Shown here piece after piece: positions 32,212 through 44,301 of a stretch of 64,000 nt of DNA. Position numbers and translations under genes: made by a program. Origin of the DNA: Chlorops oryzae (Eukaryota > Arthropoda > Insecta > Diptera > Chloropidae); contig CM035806.1 of the NCBI GenBank assembly GCA_020466095.1, positions 59,145,188 to 59,209,187 of the forward strand. The letters are read 5' to 3'. Under the pieces are notes generated by a model that was not told the origin of the DNA, searched no databases, and saw only the letters and a program-made list of their open reading frames with translations. Each line of letters opens with the position of its first letter. Position 1 is the stretch's first letter.

Positions 32212-33597
32212 TGTTGTGAGTCAAAAATCGTCACGTCACACTCCAACATCACGTTACCAGCACCAAGCCCAAATTACGAATACATCAAAATTCAGAGGAG
32301 TTCGACGACACAACACCAAGCTTGAAATTCAATACTCTTCAGTAACAACAACAACAGTCTGCCACGAGAAGTTCAAGGCGAAACGAAAAAGCAATAAACA
32401 AACACTACGCCGGCAGAAAAGCGGATGGACTACCGTTGACTTGAGAATGTGAGCAAGAACAACAACAACATTAGAACGTAACAATTACGTAAACAAGCAC
32501 AGCGATCGCCGGTACCAAACTTGGCACAAGGCCGCCCCAAGGAAAGGGCAAGCGAGGAAAAATACGAAAGACCACGAGCAAGCAAGTCAGCAATAAGCAA
32601 CGGCATAAGCGGTGCATAAGAGGTTCAACGTCTTCAAAGGCAGACCTACATCAACAATAGAAACACAGCAATAAAGCTATTGGCGTAACTCGCAACAACA
32701 ACAGGTGATCGAGAAGGGCATGAAACGCAGTAGCAAGAGACTAACCGTGATAAGACGAAAACAACGACAACAAGTGCAACGTAGGCACACCGGTAGGGGA
32801 AGTTCGAAGTCATGCTGATGAAATCAATCAATATCCAATATTACTAGATCGGCAATATTGATCTATTTAAGCGAAGCTTCGATCTATGGATGGGGACTTG
32901 CAGTTTGGCATCGAAAGTCTAATCATATCTTAGCTTTGTCGCACCTACTTACGAGCCAGGACGACAAAGTGTGGATCTCAGTGTAGCGAGGGATAAGGGC
33001 AGCTAAGTAAGCCAGAATAGGACTGATATATTTAAAAAAAAGGACTTTGTTGCCAAATAATTCATCGCATGAATTCAGATTGTAAAGTGTGTCGTTTATT
33101 GAAGATACTTCGATTTTTATACATAATAAATGCTTAGTCAACTAATATTTGAATTTGGCTTAATATTAATAAATCAACAAAGAAGTTTACATTACGAAAC
33201 AATGTTGCGAAATCGATCAAAGCAAAATATGAATTTTGGGAGAAAGCTTACGTGAGCATAGCGACAGCTCGGATATCATGCCGACGCGCATGCAGTACAA
33301 TCGATCAGTTCCCAAGCGATAAGGAACCAAAGAACTTTTATGTAATTAAAACGAAACAAAGAGTCAACAAACCGTTGTGTTGTCAAGGCCGCAATGCATT
33401 GTTTGGATATCAACAACAATGCTGCGATCGTTTGTTTGTCATCGTTTATTTGAACTTGAACTTGATTATGTATTTATTGTTTATCGCGTATAGGCTTTGC
33501 ATGCTCTCTACAACTTAAATAAAGAACAATTGAAATTGAAGTCGATGGCATTTTGATTTGTGGTCTTCGCTTAGACGTCCATCTCCAGCTCGCAACA
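32212..33597 (+). repeat. 3' LTR of element C
   Basis: 1386 bp beginning TGTTGTGAGTC and ending CGCAACA, with AATAAAG near 33515. The beginning matches the start of family-A LTRs (46829). It is CAA-rich, as in many fly LTRs. Short frames in it are not credible genes. Confidence 0.6.
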
Positions 33598-35320
33598 CCA
33601 GTTTCTCGTAGTTCTTTATCATGCTGGCAACTTACTTCTTATACTCTGGACTTTTTCGGTTTCCTAAGAAGATTGGAAAACTTTGCAAAGGTGCTTTTTC
33701 CTCATCATTAATCTTACTTATAAAGTCATTATCTCTGAACAGTTTTCGAATTCGAGGACACGGTTTGTAGGTACTTGAAACATTTACCTGTTTTTAATAT
33801 AAACCAACTTGTCTCGGTCAAGTTATAATTTAGCGTGCAATTGAAACGTCTGATAAAATGAAGACCTATTATACCATCTTATGGTATAGGAAAATCGTTT
33901 TGAACTACTTGGAATGTATGAATGAATTCAATATTAGAAATAAAAATGATAGTTTCAATAGAACCTAAAGTTGTAAGTATACCTTCACCTATTCTATTTA
34001 ATTTTAATGTTTTATACGTATCTATATGTGATTAATTATTAACAATGTTTTGCTTAATAGTCCATACATCAGAACCTGTGTCAAGGAGATATATATTTGA
34101 TTAGTCATTTAGAGATGACTCAACAACTATATAATTACAAAATTAAAGGTGTATGCTGAGCAATTTTAAGCCTGATTCTGAGTTTGGTAGCACCCCAACG
34201 CTTTCTGGGTCACTATATGTGGATTTTAATTCACTGTGCAAATTATTCCATTCCATTACCATAAAATTGTGATTTGAAAAGCATGTTATTTTTTTTATTT
34301 ATATATTTATATAAATATATTTCCGCGACTTATATATTTTTTCTTAAAGATTCGGTTGTGCATTCGGTAAAATTTTTCAGCTAATTTTATGGATGAAATT
34401 ATAGTTATAATCAATAAGAGAAGCTCAATTTGTTTGAATTAAATGATTCTACTTTGGTGTCGATTTCGTTACTGACGTTAGATTTGGGATCTGAGATCTT
34501 TGGCTCGTATGCATAAAGATGAGATCAGACCTTTTTCTCGAGTTTTTGAGCAATTGCTTAGTTTGATATGCAAAAAGACTAATTGTCCTATGAGTTTCAA
34601 ATTGGGTATTTAAGTTTTATCTCGAACGACTCAAGTTAGAGATTCATCTCATTTTTATGCATACGAGCCTTTGATTTTTGGTCACCCATGGTGAAATTTA
34701 AAAGATTTTGATTGAATAATAATTTGAATAGTTTGAAAATATAATGTTTATTTATATCTTTAGGGGCTGTCCATTAATTACGTAAGCATAAAAGGGGGGG
34801 GGAGGGGGTTCGAAAAATCTTACGCCTGCTTATAAAGGGTGTCTGATTTATACTAAAGTATGCTTACGTGGGGGGGAGGGGGAACAAAAATGGTCAAAAT
34901 CGCCCTTACGTAATTAATGGACAGCCCCTTACTACATTTATAAAAATTTGGCGTATAATGGATTGACACCAAATTTGTGATCTTTATTAATTCCTCAGTT
35001 GTATTCTAAATATGGAACGCTTTCAAGTGAAACCCGTTCGAATTTCATTAAATATTGGGAATCTGTTGGATAGTCTGTCGGTTTCCACCACCATACACCA
35101 TTAACTTTTTTATGAATTGTATTTTGTGTGATATATATTATTTCCTTTGAGCTTTTCTTTTTGAACATATTGAAGATTTAATTGAAGTGAAATTATTTAA
35201 TGTTATTTAACGCAAACGAAAGAGAGAAAAATTTTTTTGAAGTGAGAGAAGAGGGGGAAAAATAAGTTTTGGTGAAAGTACTAGTTGCATCCGGGCAATA
35301 TACCTCACGCTTCCTATAGG
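33598..35320 (-). pseudogene. Element E: decayed mdg1/412-like protease/leader remnants
   Basis: Near 34010-33840 the minus strand resembles the element D protease region (G-E-G-I-L-T-T-L-G, F-P-I-P-Y-D-G-I-I-G-L). Sequence at 34960-35200 resembles the element D leader. All frames are broken and pieces are missing. A Harbinger-like MITE sits at 34763-34928. Confidence 0.6.
34763..34928. mobile_element. Harbinger-like MITE
   Basis: 166 bp with a perfect 24-base terminal inverted repeat GGGGCTGTCCATTAATTACG..., flanked by TTA on both sides (34760-34762 and 34929-34931), the 3-bp target typical of PIF/Harbinger. Internal G-runs follow each repeat. No coding. Confidence 0.8.
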
Positions 35321-35328
35321 GTAATAAG

Positions 35329-36613
35329 TAAGGCAACAGGAAATATGTATATAAATAAAAAATATTTTTTTACATTTTTCCAAACACAAAATTTTTTTTT
35401 TTTTTTCCATAAATATATCGAAATTAATCTAGTTGGCATAGATTTTTTTGCCGTCCAGAACAAATGCAAAACTTCTTTTAAAATATAACCACAAAGTTCT
35501 AAAATGCCTAAAGTCAAAGAGGACACTTCGAGCTTCCTTCGCCGGATTGCAATTGAAAATCCAAATGTTTTTCGGACTGATGGTTCAGTTCTTTTTTGCG
35601 TTCTATGCAGTATAGATATAAAAGCCTATCAAATAAGTCAAGTAAAACAACACTTGTCGACCGTACAGCATCTTTTAGCCACTGAACGAAAGCAAAAACA
35701 AGAAGTTGGTTCAAGCCGAAATCTTTTGACAGCAAACCACGAAACTTGTATAAACCCAAAGCAGAGTGAATTCGCTATGGATTTAACAAACTGCTTTCTT
35801 AGCTCAAACATTCCTCTCCATAAAATTCGACATCCCAGGGTAAAAACATTTTTGGAGAAATACACGAATTTTTCTGTTCCCTCAGAATGGAGCTTAAGAA
35901 CCAATTTTTTGCCAAAAATATATGCAGCAAAAAACGAAGGTATAAAAGTTTTGAAAAAAATCGCATGTATTTTAGAAGGTGGTAAATTAGAGGAGGGCTC
36001 AGACAATCTTGGCGCAATGAGCCCTATTGAGCTGGCAGCTTACAAGTTTGCACCAGTGACACCATGCGACGTAGAGCGTTCTTTCTCAACTTATAAACGC
36101 ATTTTAGAGGACTCGCGTCGATCATTCATATTCAACAACTTGAAAAAATATGTAGTACATTGCAATAAAATAGACTAAACAAACTATAAATTGTATTTTA
36201 ATGTAATATGAACTTTTCCGCAAAGCACTACCTAGCCAACAGCTTTTTCTATACTTATTTGACTACCCTGCACAATAAACACTACTTTCAAAGTGGAATG
36301 CTATATTTGGGGTACCCGGAGGACAGGTTCAATTGAGCCAATTTCGTGTTATGTTAGGGAACCTGAGGGACTGGTCCAAACTGGCAACATTTTCACTTGG
36401 GTTTTGGCCCCATATACTCTTTCCAAATTTCATTCAAATCGGTTGATCATTATTTTAGTTAGCGTGCAAAAGAAAACTAGATCTCTTTTATTCGGCATTT
36501 AAAAAAATATTTTATAAAAAAAAAAAAAATTTTCAGGTTTAAAAAAAAATATTTCAAAGTAAATATAAAATATTTCAAAGTAAATATTATCGAAAATATT
36601 TCCTGTTGCCCTA
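35329..36613 (+). mobile_element. hAT element, 1285 bp, internally deleted
   Basis: Terminal inverted repeats TA(A/G)GGCAACAGGAAATAT at both ends and a perfect 8-bp target duplication GTAATAAG (35321-35328 and 36614-36621). It carries one open frame (35504-36178). It sits in element E remnants. Confidence 0.9.
35504..36178 (+). CDS. hAT-derived protein: zinc-finger N-terminus joined to hAT dimerisation C-terminus
   Basis: 224 residues from ATG. The N-terminus has a BED/CGGBP1-like finger: C-V-L-C (about residues 28-31) and later Q-V-K-Q-H-L and H. The C-terminus has F-A-P-V-T-P-C-D-V-E-R-S-F-S-x-Y-K and L-K-K-Y-V-V-H-C-N, the hAT C-terminal dimerisation motif. The catalytic RNase H-like core between them is missing, yet the frame is open. 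Full hAT transposases are around 600 residues. Such a DNA-binding plus dimerisation remnant could act as a repressor of full-length elements, as truncated transposases do elsewhere; that is inference. Confidence 0.75.
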   Translation: MPKVKEDTSSFLRRIAIENPNVFRTDGSVLFCVLCSIDIKAYQISQVKQHLSTVQHLLATERKQKQEVGSSRNLLTANHETCINPKQSEFAMDLTNCFLSSNIPLHKIRHPRVKTFLEKYTNFSVPSEWSLRTNFLPKIYAAKNEGIKVLKKIACILEGGKLEEGSDNLGAMSPIELAAYKFAPVTPCDVERSFSTYKRILEDSRRSFIFNNLKKYVVHCNKID

Positions 36614-36621
36614 GTAATAAG

Positions 36622-37354
36622 CTTTGAGCTCTGCTGTGTTGAAAGTCAGATTGCAATGTTGCAATGATGTGTGGGTTCGTCTGTACACAAATCGTGGTAA
36701 AATTCAGTTTATTTTATGTGAGTGTATTAACTGTATGAAAAGTCAGATTGTGAATGGGCAAGGTCGGTTTATACAAGCTCCCCTCAACCGTCTTAGTGAT
36801 TTTGGGAAGTGTCGCTTGCCGAGAATTGGAGTTGTTGATGTGCTCGTTCCTGATGAAGCATATCTGTTGCCGTTGTATGAGTTTGCGCCTCCAGGATTAG
36901 ATACATTATGGTTCTGGTTAAATTGGTTTGTAAATCCACATTTGCTTCTTTATCTATTAAAAGATCCTCGATTGTTTTAAAAAGAACCACGATTGTTATG
37001 TGTGTATCTACGACCACGTCCGCGACCATGGTATGCTGAATTAGTTTTGTGTCTCTAAAACATTACAGAGGAGGTTGCGTTAGTAATGTTAGCGTTATAG
37101 AACTTGGTCATTGTTGCTTTCATGTCATTAAACTATCCGCTTTCCATAATTAGCTTAACTCTATCATCAGCGGCATTTTGGGTAACGGTTTTTATACCTG
37201 TTTTTGTTGCATACTTTAGTGTTAATTCCTGGGGGCGTTTTCCAATTGCTTACACAGATCGGATATTTCCTTTGAAAATGTAGTGGCGTTTTCAGCGTGT
37301 TGCTTAGTGTTTGCTAACCTGGATTCGATCACTTCTGTCGATTCACCCTTAACA

Positions 37355-37393
<39 letters not shown>

Positions 37394-37641
37394 CGATTTT
37401 ATTACTTCCCTGATGGTAACCCCAGTTGTTATTTTATTGCTTACTGTGCCTTTGAGTTTGGTCTTTATGACACTGATTGCAATTTCCTCATGATTTTCTT
37501 TCAATATATTTTTAAGTTAAAACGCATCAATAAAGCTTTGTAGGCTTTCTGGACTGCCATCAAATTCTGGGATTGTTCTAGATGTAGACACAGACATCTG
37601 CTCACTAATGTAGCGTAATTTCTTGACCTTTTTATCACAGT
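36622..37641 (-). pseudogene. gag: Element E gag remnant
   Basis: The minus strand has degenerate gag like that of B and D: S-P-E-S-L-Q-S near 37540, K-Q-H-A-E-N-A near 37300 and an Arg/Gly-rich scrap near 37015. Stops and shifts throughout, and a T-run at 37362-37391. The Mutator-like element inserted at its 37642-37650 target. Confidence 0.7.
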
Positions 37642-40600
37642 TCTTTAATATGCTCCATTAGGGTGCGTCTTAGCCATATGAAGAAAATATTTTTTTGATA
37701 TACGAACCGTAACTCCCCCTAAAAATGTTCCTTTCGGTATAAAAACATGTTCTGCAAAAAACTTTGACAATCGGAAAAGAGGAAGGCGTGGCGCCGCCCC
37801 CTAAAAAATTAAAAATTTTTTCCATATTTTTGACGAAAATCCAAATTTTGAATTAAAAAGAGGTGCACACATTTTAAAGTTTTGCAAACGTTTTCTGTGA
37901 CATGAAACAAAGAACGGATTTAAAAGACTCTAAAATCCTCAGATATTTTAACCCATTACCACCAAGTCATCTCGTTTGAGAACACTGATTTTCTGGAAAA
38001 CCATTACAAACCATTAAATGCAAACATAAATAAAATAAAAAAATCTACGTTTTTGTTTTGATATGTCGACGTTAATGGGTTAAAGACACGGAGTTTTTCT
38101 TCAATTTTAATTTTAAGGATTTAGTTGACTAAACGCTTTCCTTGATTAAGGTGAATTAATTTAATTTAATTTTAATTAAATTAAAATTAAGCTACAAACA
38201 ATTTACTTGACGACTTCCCGAGACGAAAATCTATTTCACTTAACATATTAATATCGCATTGAAAGTGCGGAAAAACTTTTATAAAATATAAACATACGAA
38301 GTAGTTTATTAAAGAACTTAAGCAACATGCATGTTTACAAGAGTAGACTTCTTGGCATCTGGATAGCGCTTACGATATTCTGCTACAATTTGCAATATTA
38401 ATTGTTTTTCTTCCTCGTTTTGTGACAAGACTTTGTTGTAATCTTCCATCAGCTTTACAGCCCGTTCTGCGGAATCATTCACAACATTCAGCCTTTTCAC
38501 AATATCAAGTCCAGTATTAAATGGAATGCAAAAGTCATTTTTTCTTCAAAGACACAGCGGAGACGAATTTCAAAAATGTGGTGTCGACATGGTAAGTATA
38601 GCAGGTCTTTTCCTAATTTTTGCTCTAGAATCACGCAAGCGCTTTGAAGCCGCCCCAGATTTGATGCAGTGGTGTCGCAACCTAGAGCCGCAACCTTTTC
38701 CACTAGATCCCACTCTTCGAGCATGTCAAAAATTGCAGCAGCCTGCTTTTTTCCAGTACCAGCAGATATCGCCGGAATTCCAAGCAACTGTTCAGTTCCA
38801 TTGAAAGATATGACCACAGGAAGACGTTCAACGTTCTCTTTACCCGTCAGCGATGCTAACAATTTTCCGTCCCAATGCACAGTAACAGCAGTAACCTCTT
38901 CTTCCAGGAAAGTTTTTCGATTTCTTTTTCTTGTTTCAAGACGTAGCCGTGTACGACATCGACGAATAGAAGAAGCGCTTATGACTAAATCGTTTACGTC
39001 ATGCTTAAGAGCCTCTGCAACTGCTATAACTATTCGAACTGCATCACGGTCACTTATCTTGCATTTGTCCAGGACTGAAACAAGCTCTGGAGTTATAAAG
39101 CTGATCTTGCCTCGTTTATTCTTGGGACAACTCGGAGATGGTTTTTCCTGGGATACGGACATATTTCCAATGACTTCATGTTCATCAGATGTTGACAATG
39201 CATCAAAATTGTCGACAGCACTGTTTACTTCAAGGAAAAGCAATCGGAAACATTTTAAAATTTTTTATATCCATACAAAATTAATTTGCTACGAACCTTG
39301 TAAGCTTGCTTCATGCCTCTCCTGTCTAAGTTTTTCTGCTTCTTCTCGAAGAGCTTTTCTTTTTTCTTTTTGAAATAAGACGCAGTCACTTCCAATCATA
39401 CATCCAGGCCGCCCTTTTTTTCTTTGACTAAGAAGAAAATTTCTATCTTCTTCGATATTTATCATATCCTTGGCGCTAGCATGGGCAATGTCAAATAAAT
39501 AATCCAACTTCTCAGTGAAGACTTTTTGACGTTTCTCCTGTAAGGATGTCTGCTTCTTGCTGGACTTCTGCAATACCTTCCATTCATTGTATAGTGCCTC
39601 TACTTTTAAAACACACTTGTCGGCATTCCTAGTTGGAATTCGTGCTTTTTTCCACTTAATCTCAACTTCTTTAACCACAAAGTGAGCACTTGATCGTAGA
39701 TTCAATTTGACTTTACGCATATTGTAAAAAAGTACCCGCAAAACTTGGCCGTTCGATGGTAACTTAGCTCCTGTTATTTCAATTTCGTCGTAGTTAAGCA
39801 GAAACAACTTGCCGTCTTGTTTCCATTTTACCTTTTAACTTTTAACATCTATCTACTTCAAATCAGAAACGCATAGAACTATAGCTGCAACTTCGGCCAA
39901 AAGCTATTGCATGGTACACCATACTTCTATTACGTGGTTCACCAAACTATGGCGTAGTTCACCACAGCTGAAATTTTTCACCAAAGGCTATAGTTCTATA
40001 TGGCACTGACCATCAAAACAACACATCGCTAGAAAGTAGCCTTTTGGCGAGGAAAAAACAGCTGATATTCATTTATTGAACGCTTTATTTTCAAAAGCTT
40101 TTTCATATTTCAAATTCACGTTAACGTATTTGCACAATGGGTTTCAGTAAAATAGATTTTCGCCTCTGTAATTCGTCAAATAGTTTTTGGTAACTTTACC
40201 AAGAAGAGCGTTTAGTCCTGTAAATTAAAATTGATGAAAGCCTCCGTGTCTTTAACCCATTAACGTCGACACATCAAAAAAAACGTAGATTTTTTTTTAT
40301 TTTATTTATGTTTGCATTTAATGGTTTGTAATAGTTTTCCAGAAAATCAGTGTTCTCAAACGAGATGACTTGGCGGTAATGGGTTAAAAAATCTGAGGAT
40401 TTTAGAGTCTTTTAAATCCGTTCTTCGTTTCATGTCACAGAAAACGTTTGCAAAACTTTAAAATGTGTGCACCTCTTTTTAATTCAAAATTTGGATTTTC
40501 GTCAAAAATATGGAAAAAATTTTAATTTTTTAGGGGGCGGCGCCACGCCTTCCTCTTTTCCGATTGTCAAAGTTTTTTGCAGAACATGTTTTTATACCGA

Positions 40601-40672
40601 AAGGAACATTTCAAGGGGGAGTTATGCTTTATAGTGCGAGGTTCAAAAATAAGGCGCACCCTAATGCTCCAT
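37642..40672 (-). mobile_element. Mutator-like DNA transposon with about 0.48-kb inverted repeats
   Basis: The element proper is 37651-40663. Ends read TAGGGTGCG(T/C)CTTA and the inverted repeats extend about 470-490 bp (37651 to about 38140; about 40195 to 40663). A perfect 9-bp target duplication ATGCTCCAT lies at 37642-37650 and 40664-40672. Long inverted repeats with 9-bp duplications fit the Mutator superfamily; the transposase family itself I cannot name with certainty. A second copy begins at 62791. Confidence 0.85.
38318..39807 (-). pseudogene. Transposase-like gene of the Mutator-like element
   Basis: Three minus-strand frames. First (39807-39289): W-K-K-A-R-I-P-T-R and I-E-E-D-R-N-F-L-L-S-Q-R, ending at a plausible short intron (GT near 39298, AG near 39236). 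Second (39243-38497): V-H-W-D-G-K-L-L, L-G-C-D-T-T-A-S-N and C-R-H-H-I-F-E-I, a D...CxHH arrangement as in RNase H-fold transposases. Third (38500-38318): A-E-R-A-V-K-L-M-E-D-Y-N and Y-P-D-A-K-K-S. These belong to an abundant uncharacterised arthropod protein family. Relative to that family the part between the second and third blocks appears deleted, and a frameshift lies at about 38525. Confidence 0.65.
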
Positions 40673-41029
40673 GCTATCTTTATGTGTTGATTGTATGATT
40701 CAATCAGGTTTTTTTTATCTTGTAATTTTCGGGGTTTTGGGATAGTTTCTCTTTTAATATTCTTTTCGTCGTTGTATTAAAGTTGTCGCTTCTTACATGT
40801 AATTCGTCTGTCATTTCAATTCAATTCAATTTTGTTAAGTTAATTTATTTTGAAATTCTAAGAGCTCGGTAAATAAGTTGTATAAAAGTTAAATATTTCC
40901 ATTCAATAACATTTCCATTCTACATTGAAATGGTTCCAGGCGTGTTACAAAACTAAACTTATAATTTATTTATTTAATTTTATAATTTATTTAATTTTAT
41001 TATAATTTATTTATTTAATTTTATTTTGT
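40673..41029. other. Element E remainder and AT-rich repeat
   Basis: Sequence continuing the E remnant after the Mutator-like insertion, then an AT-rich repeat of (T)TTATTTAATTTTATAA type at 40965-41030. No gene. Confidence 0.4.
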
Positions 41030-41231
41030 TAAGGACATAAAGTTTTCTTCAAAACGTATGGTAGAATCAAAAGACAACTCAAGTGGGAGGGAATCCAAAT
41101 ACAGATGAAAAATTACGCTGACGCATGCCAGCTTTGTCAGAAGAACAAAAGCTGCCGTTTAAGGAAAATGCTCATGGCGTTAACAGATACACCTTTTAGA
41201 CCATTTGATAAGGTGTTCATGGATATAGGAT
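41030..41231 (+). pseudogene. Family-A integrase fragment
   Basis: Encodes W-E-G-I-Q, C-Q-L-C-Q-K-N-K and T-D-T-P-F-R-P-F-D-K-V-F-M-D, the zinc-finger and first catalytic Asp region of family-A integrase, then breaks off into LINE sequence. Its second half is part of the tandem duplication and recurs at 44225-44301. Confidence 0.75.
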
Positions 41232-43759
41232 ATAGGATTTTTTGTAGTGGCTATTAAATTTTTCGTAAAGACAGAGTACATAAGAATGGAGGTGGTGTTT
41301 TAATGCCAGAATTTATTTGGATTAAAGTTCACTTACGGAAAAACAACTTGTTTCTTTGCTGCTCTTATATTCCACCTAATAGTGATATTTCCTTGTCATC
41401 CAGATTCTATATCAACTTTGTGTAATATGATGGATGACACTGATAATGTTATTGTTGCTGGCGACTTTAATCTTCCTCATGTTTACTGGGACCTTTTGGA
41501 AGATACAAATTTTCTACTGCCACGTACATACAACGAAAATTATTTCCTTGATAAATTGAATTAATCGTCGCTTATGCAGATAAATTATGTGAAAAACTGT
41601 AATGATCGACTTTTGGATCTCATATATGTTGATGAAAGCGTAAGTGTGAAATTGGATCGAACTTCTCCATTTTCTGTGCCCGAGGACGTTCACCATCCTA
41701 CTGTGGAGTTACTTTTCGAGATTTGGACCGATAGAAGTATCCGATCACACTGTTTTGCAAAAACTGATTACGTAAAACTTAAATCCACTATAGCCGAAAT
41801 CAACTGGCTGTCTATCTTACAAAATAAAAACTTCGAATCAGCGCTAAACGAGATTTATAATATCTTATGGAAATTTATTGACTTATGTGTGCCTAAAATA
41901 AAGGTGAAATCAGTCAGGAGCCCGGTGTGGAGTGCAGCTCAACTGAAATACTTAAGAAACCTGAAAAGTCGTCGCTTCAAAAAATATAGGAGGTCCGGAT
42001 CACTAATTGATTATGCCAGATATTCTGAAATTCGTTATCGTTTCTTCAAATGTAATGATAGTTGCTATAAAAACTATCTTAATCGAGTCAAATGCAATAT
42101 TCGATCCGACCCAAAGAAATTTTATAATTTTGTTAATGACAGGTGAAAGAGCAATGGTTAACCAATTCATATGAATTATAATGGGAATTTTTCGACTTCC
42201 GGTAATGATGTGTTGAGCATGTTTGCTGATTTCTTTCAATCTCTGCATAAATACTCTGCTGTATACAACTATCCTGAGCATCCACATTCATATTTTTTCA
42301 TCAATAGTCCAGTAATTAACAGTTCGATTATACTTGGTTATTTAAAGAATGTTAAATCATCTCATTCTGCAGGACCGGATAATATTCCGAGCTGTATAAT
42401 CAAATCTTGCGCTGATGTATTAGTGTTCCTCTTGCAGAACTATTTAATTTGTCGTTGAGCACCGGTATTTTTCCTGACATATGGAAAAAATTCCTACATC
42501 ATTCCTCTTCACAAAGGGGGATTAAAATCTTTAATAAATAATTATCGAGGAATAGCTAAGCTTAATGCTATTCCTAAGGTTTTTGAGCATATCATTACTG
42601 ATCAGATTACCTCAAGTTTAATTGGAAACATATCTCCCGATCAACATGGCTTCGTAAAAGGTAGATCTACGGTTACAAATTTACTTGAATTTACTGCGAC
42701 GATAACTGATGGATTTATTGCTAAGGCTCAGACTGACGTGATATTCACGGACTTCAATAAGGCATTTGACAGCATTAATCATTACCTGCTACTCGAGAAG
42801 TTGAATATTGCAGGATTTCCTTCTGTGCTTCTTAAATGGCTTAAATCTTATTTGTTAAAAAGGAAACAACGTGTTCTTTTAAATAATGTAGCATCGAAAC
42901 CTATTTTGGTACATTCTGGAGTTCCACAATTTGTGTTACATTCTGGAGTCAAAATTTGCTTAACAGTTATGGATATTACATATCAGTCATTACTCCAGGA
43001 TGACTTGAACCGCCTCTCTATCTGGTGTGACAAAAACCAACTTCAAAGTTTAGCCAAGTGTAAGCATATGACATTCTCTTGGAATTCTGCATATGAAACG
43101 GCATACTTCTTGTGTAACACTCCACTAGCTTCTGTTGACACAATTCGAGATCTAGGATCTAGGATCATATTGAACACATCGTGAATAAAGCGAAATCGTC
43201 TCTGGGTTTCATGAAGCGCTGGTCTAAAGAATTTAAAGATCCGTATATAACTAAGCTGCTGTTTACTTCTCTGGTTCCCCCAATGCTGGAATATGCTTCT
43301 TCTGTTTGGAGTCCCCGTTACAGTACACATTCCGACAAAATTGAATCGGTCCAAAAGCAATTTTAGCTCTTTGCTTTGAGTCATTTGGCCTGGGACACAT
43401 CAAGAAATCTTTCACCATATGAATGGCGTTTAAAGCTTATTCGTCTTCCAAGTTTGCATAGCAGACGGCCTGTAGCAAATTTTATGTTTATGCATAAGCT
43501 ACTGAACGGTTCGGTGAAATCTCAACGATTGCTGGCTCGAATTGACTTAAATGTTCCCTTGAGAATGTTACGACGCTATGTTCCGATTCGTTTAAAATGC
43601 TGTTCAACAAATTATATTGAACACGAACCTTCGAGATCAATTTGTATCGATTACAATAATTTGTATGACTTTATTTGTCCATCATTTCATAGTTATTTCA
43701 TAAAAAACCAACTAATTTTGTATTTAAATTCTTTGTAACTTTTTTTTAATTCGTGCATG
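41232..43759 (+). pseudogene. Non-LTR retrotransposon (LINE), copy 1
   Basis: Endonuclease part has V-A-G-D-F-N-L-P-H; RT part has S-A-G-P-D-N-I-P (about 42380), F-T-D-F-N-K-A-F-D-S-I and S-G-V-P-Q; the C-terminal region has C-K-H-M-T-F-S and S-S-V-W-S-P-R-Y. The stretch with the catalytic Y-A-D-D box is missing after V-P-Q, and many frames are broken. The 3' end reaches the LTR at 43760. Family: CR1/Jockey-like group, not resolved. Confidence 0.8.
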
Positions 43760-44224
43760 TGTTGTGAGTCGCGATCTCGCTTAGACTCACAAACATATTT
43801 TTCCTTCTCCTTCTACACGCTCGCAAACTAAATCAAAACAACAAAGTGCGAATGAAGCATAAACAAAAGGAAAGAAAGCTAAAAGACCCAAAAGCAAAAG
43901 GCAGTGACCTGCCTTTATGAATTTCTACTTCAAGGTGATTCCATGCTACTCAAAAGCACTATCCAGCGTAAATTGCTGACAAATGCAAACATGCAGTTCG
44001 GCCGCTTGCAACAACAACAACACCGGCACAGTATATGCCCGATTGACAAACATGAGCGCTGGCGCAGCGAATGAACAATTGCAATCCGATCGCTGGCAAT
44101 AACAACAACAACACACGTCAAGAGTTTTTATGTAAAAGCAACAACAACTACAAAAGAAGAACTAAGAACATCGGAATAGCTGTATGTAGTACCAATATGG
44201 CATGTTGGTACAATTGCGGGTGAA
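43760..44224 (+). repeat. Partial family-A LTR in duplication unit 1
   Basis: First 465 bases of the LTR that is complete at 46829-47682, cut at the duplication junction. Confidence 0.8.
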
Positions 44225-44301
44225 CCGTTTAAGGAAAATGCTCATGGCGTTAACAGATACACCTTTTAGACCATTTGATAAGGTGTTCATGGATATAGGA
44301 T

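Noticed and set aside
32216..32452. Possible gene inside the element C LTR
   Set aside because: No ATG at the start, CAA-rich composition, and position within an LTR explain it.
36293..36502. Short ORF at the right end of the hAT element
   Set aside because: Starts after the transposase stop, shows no motif and lies in the terminal non-coding part.
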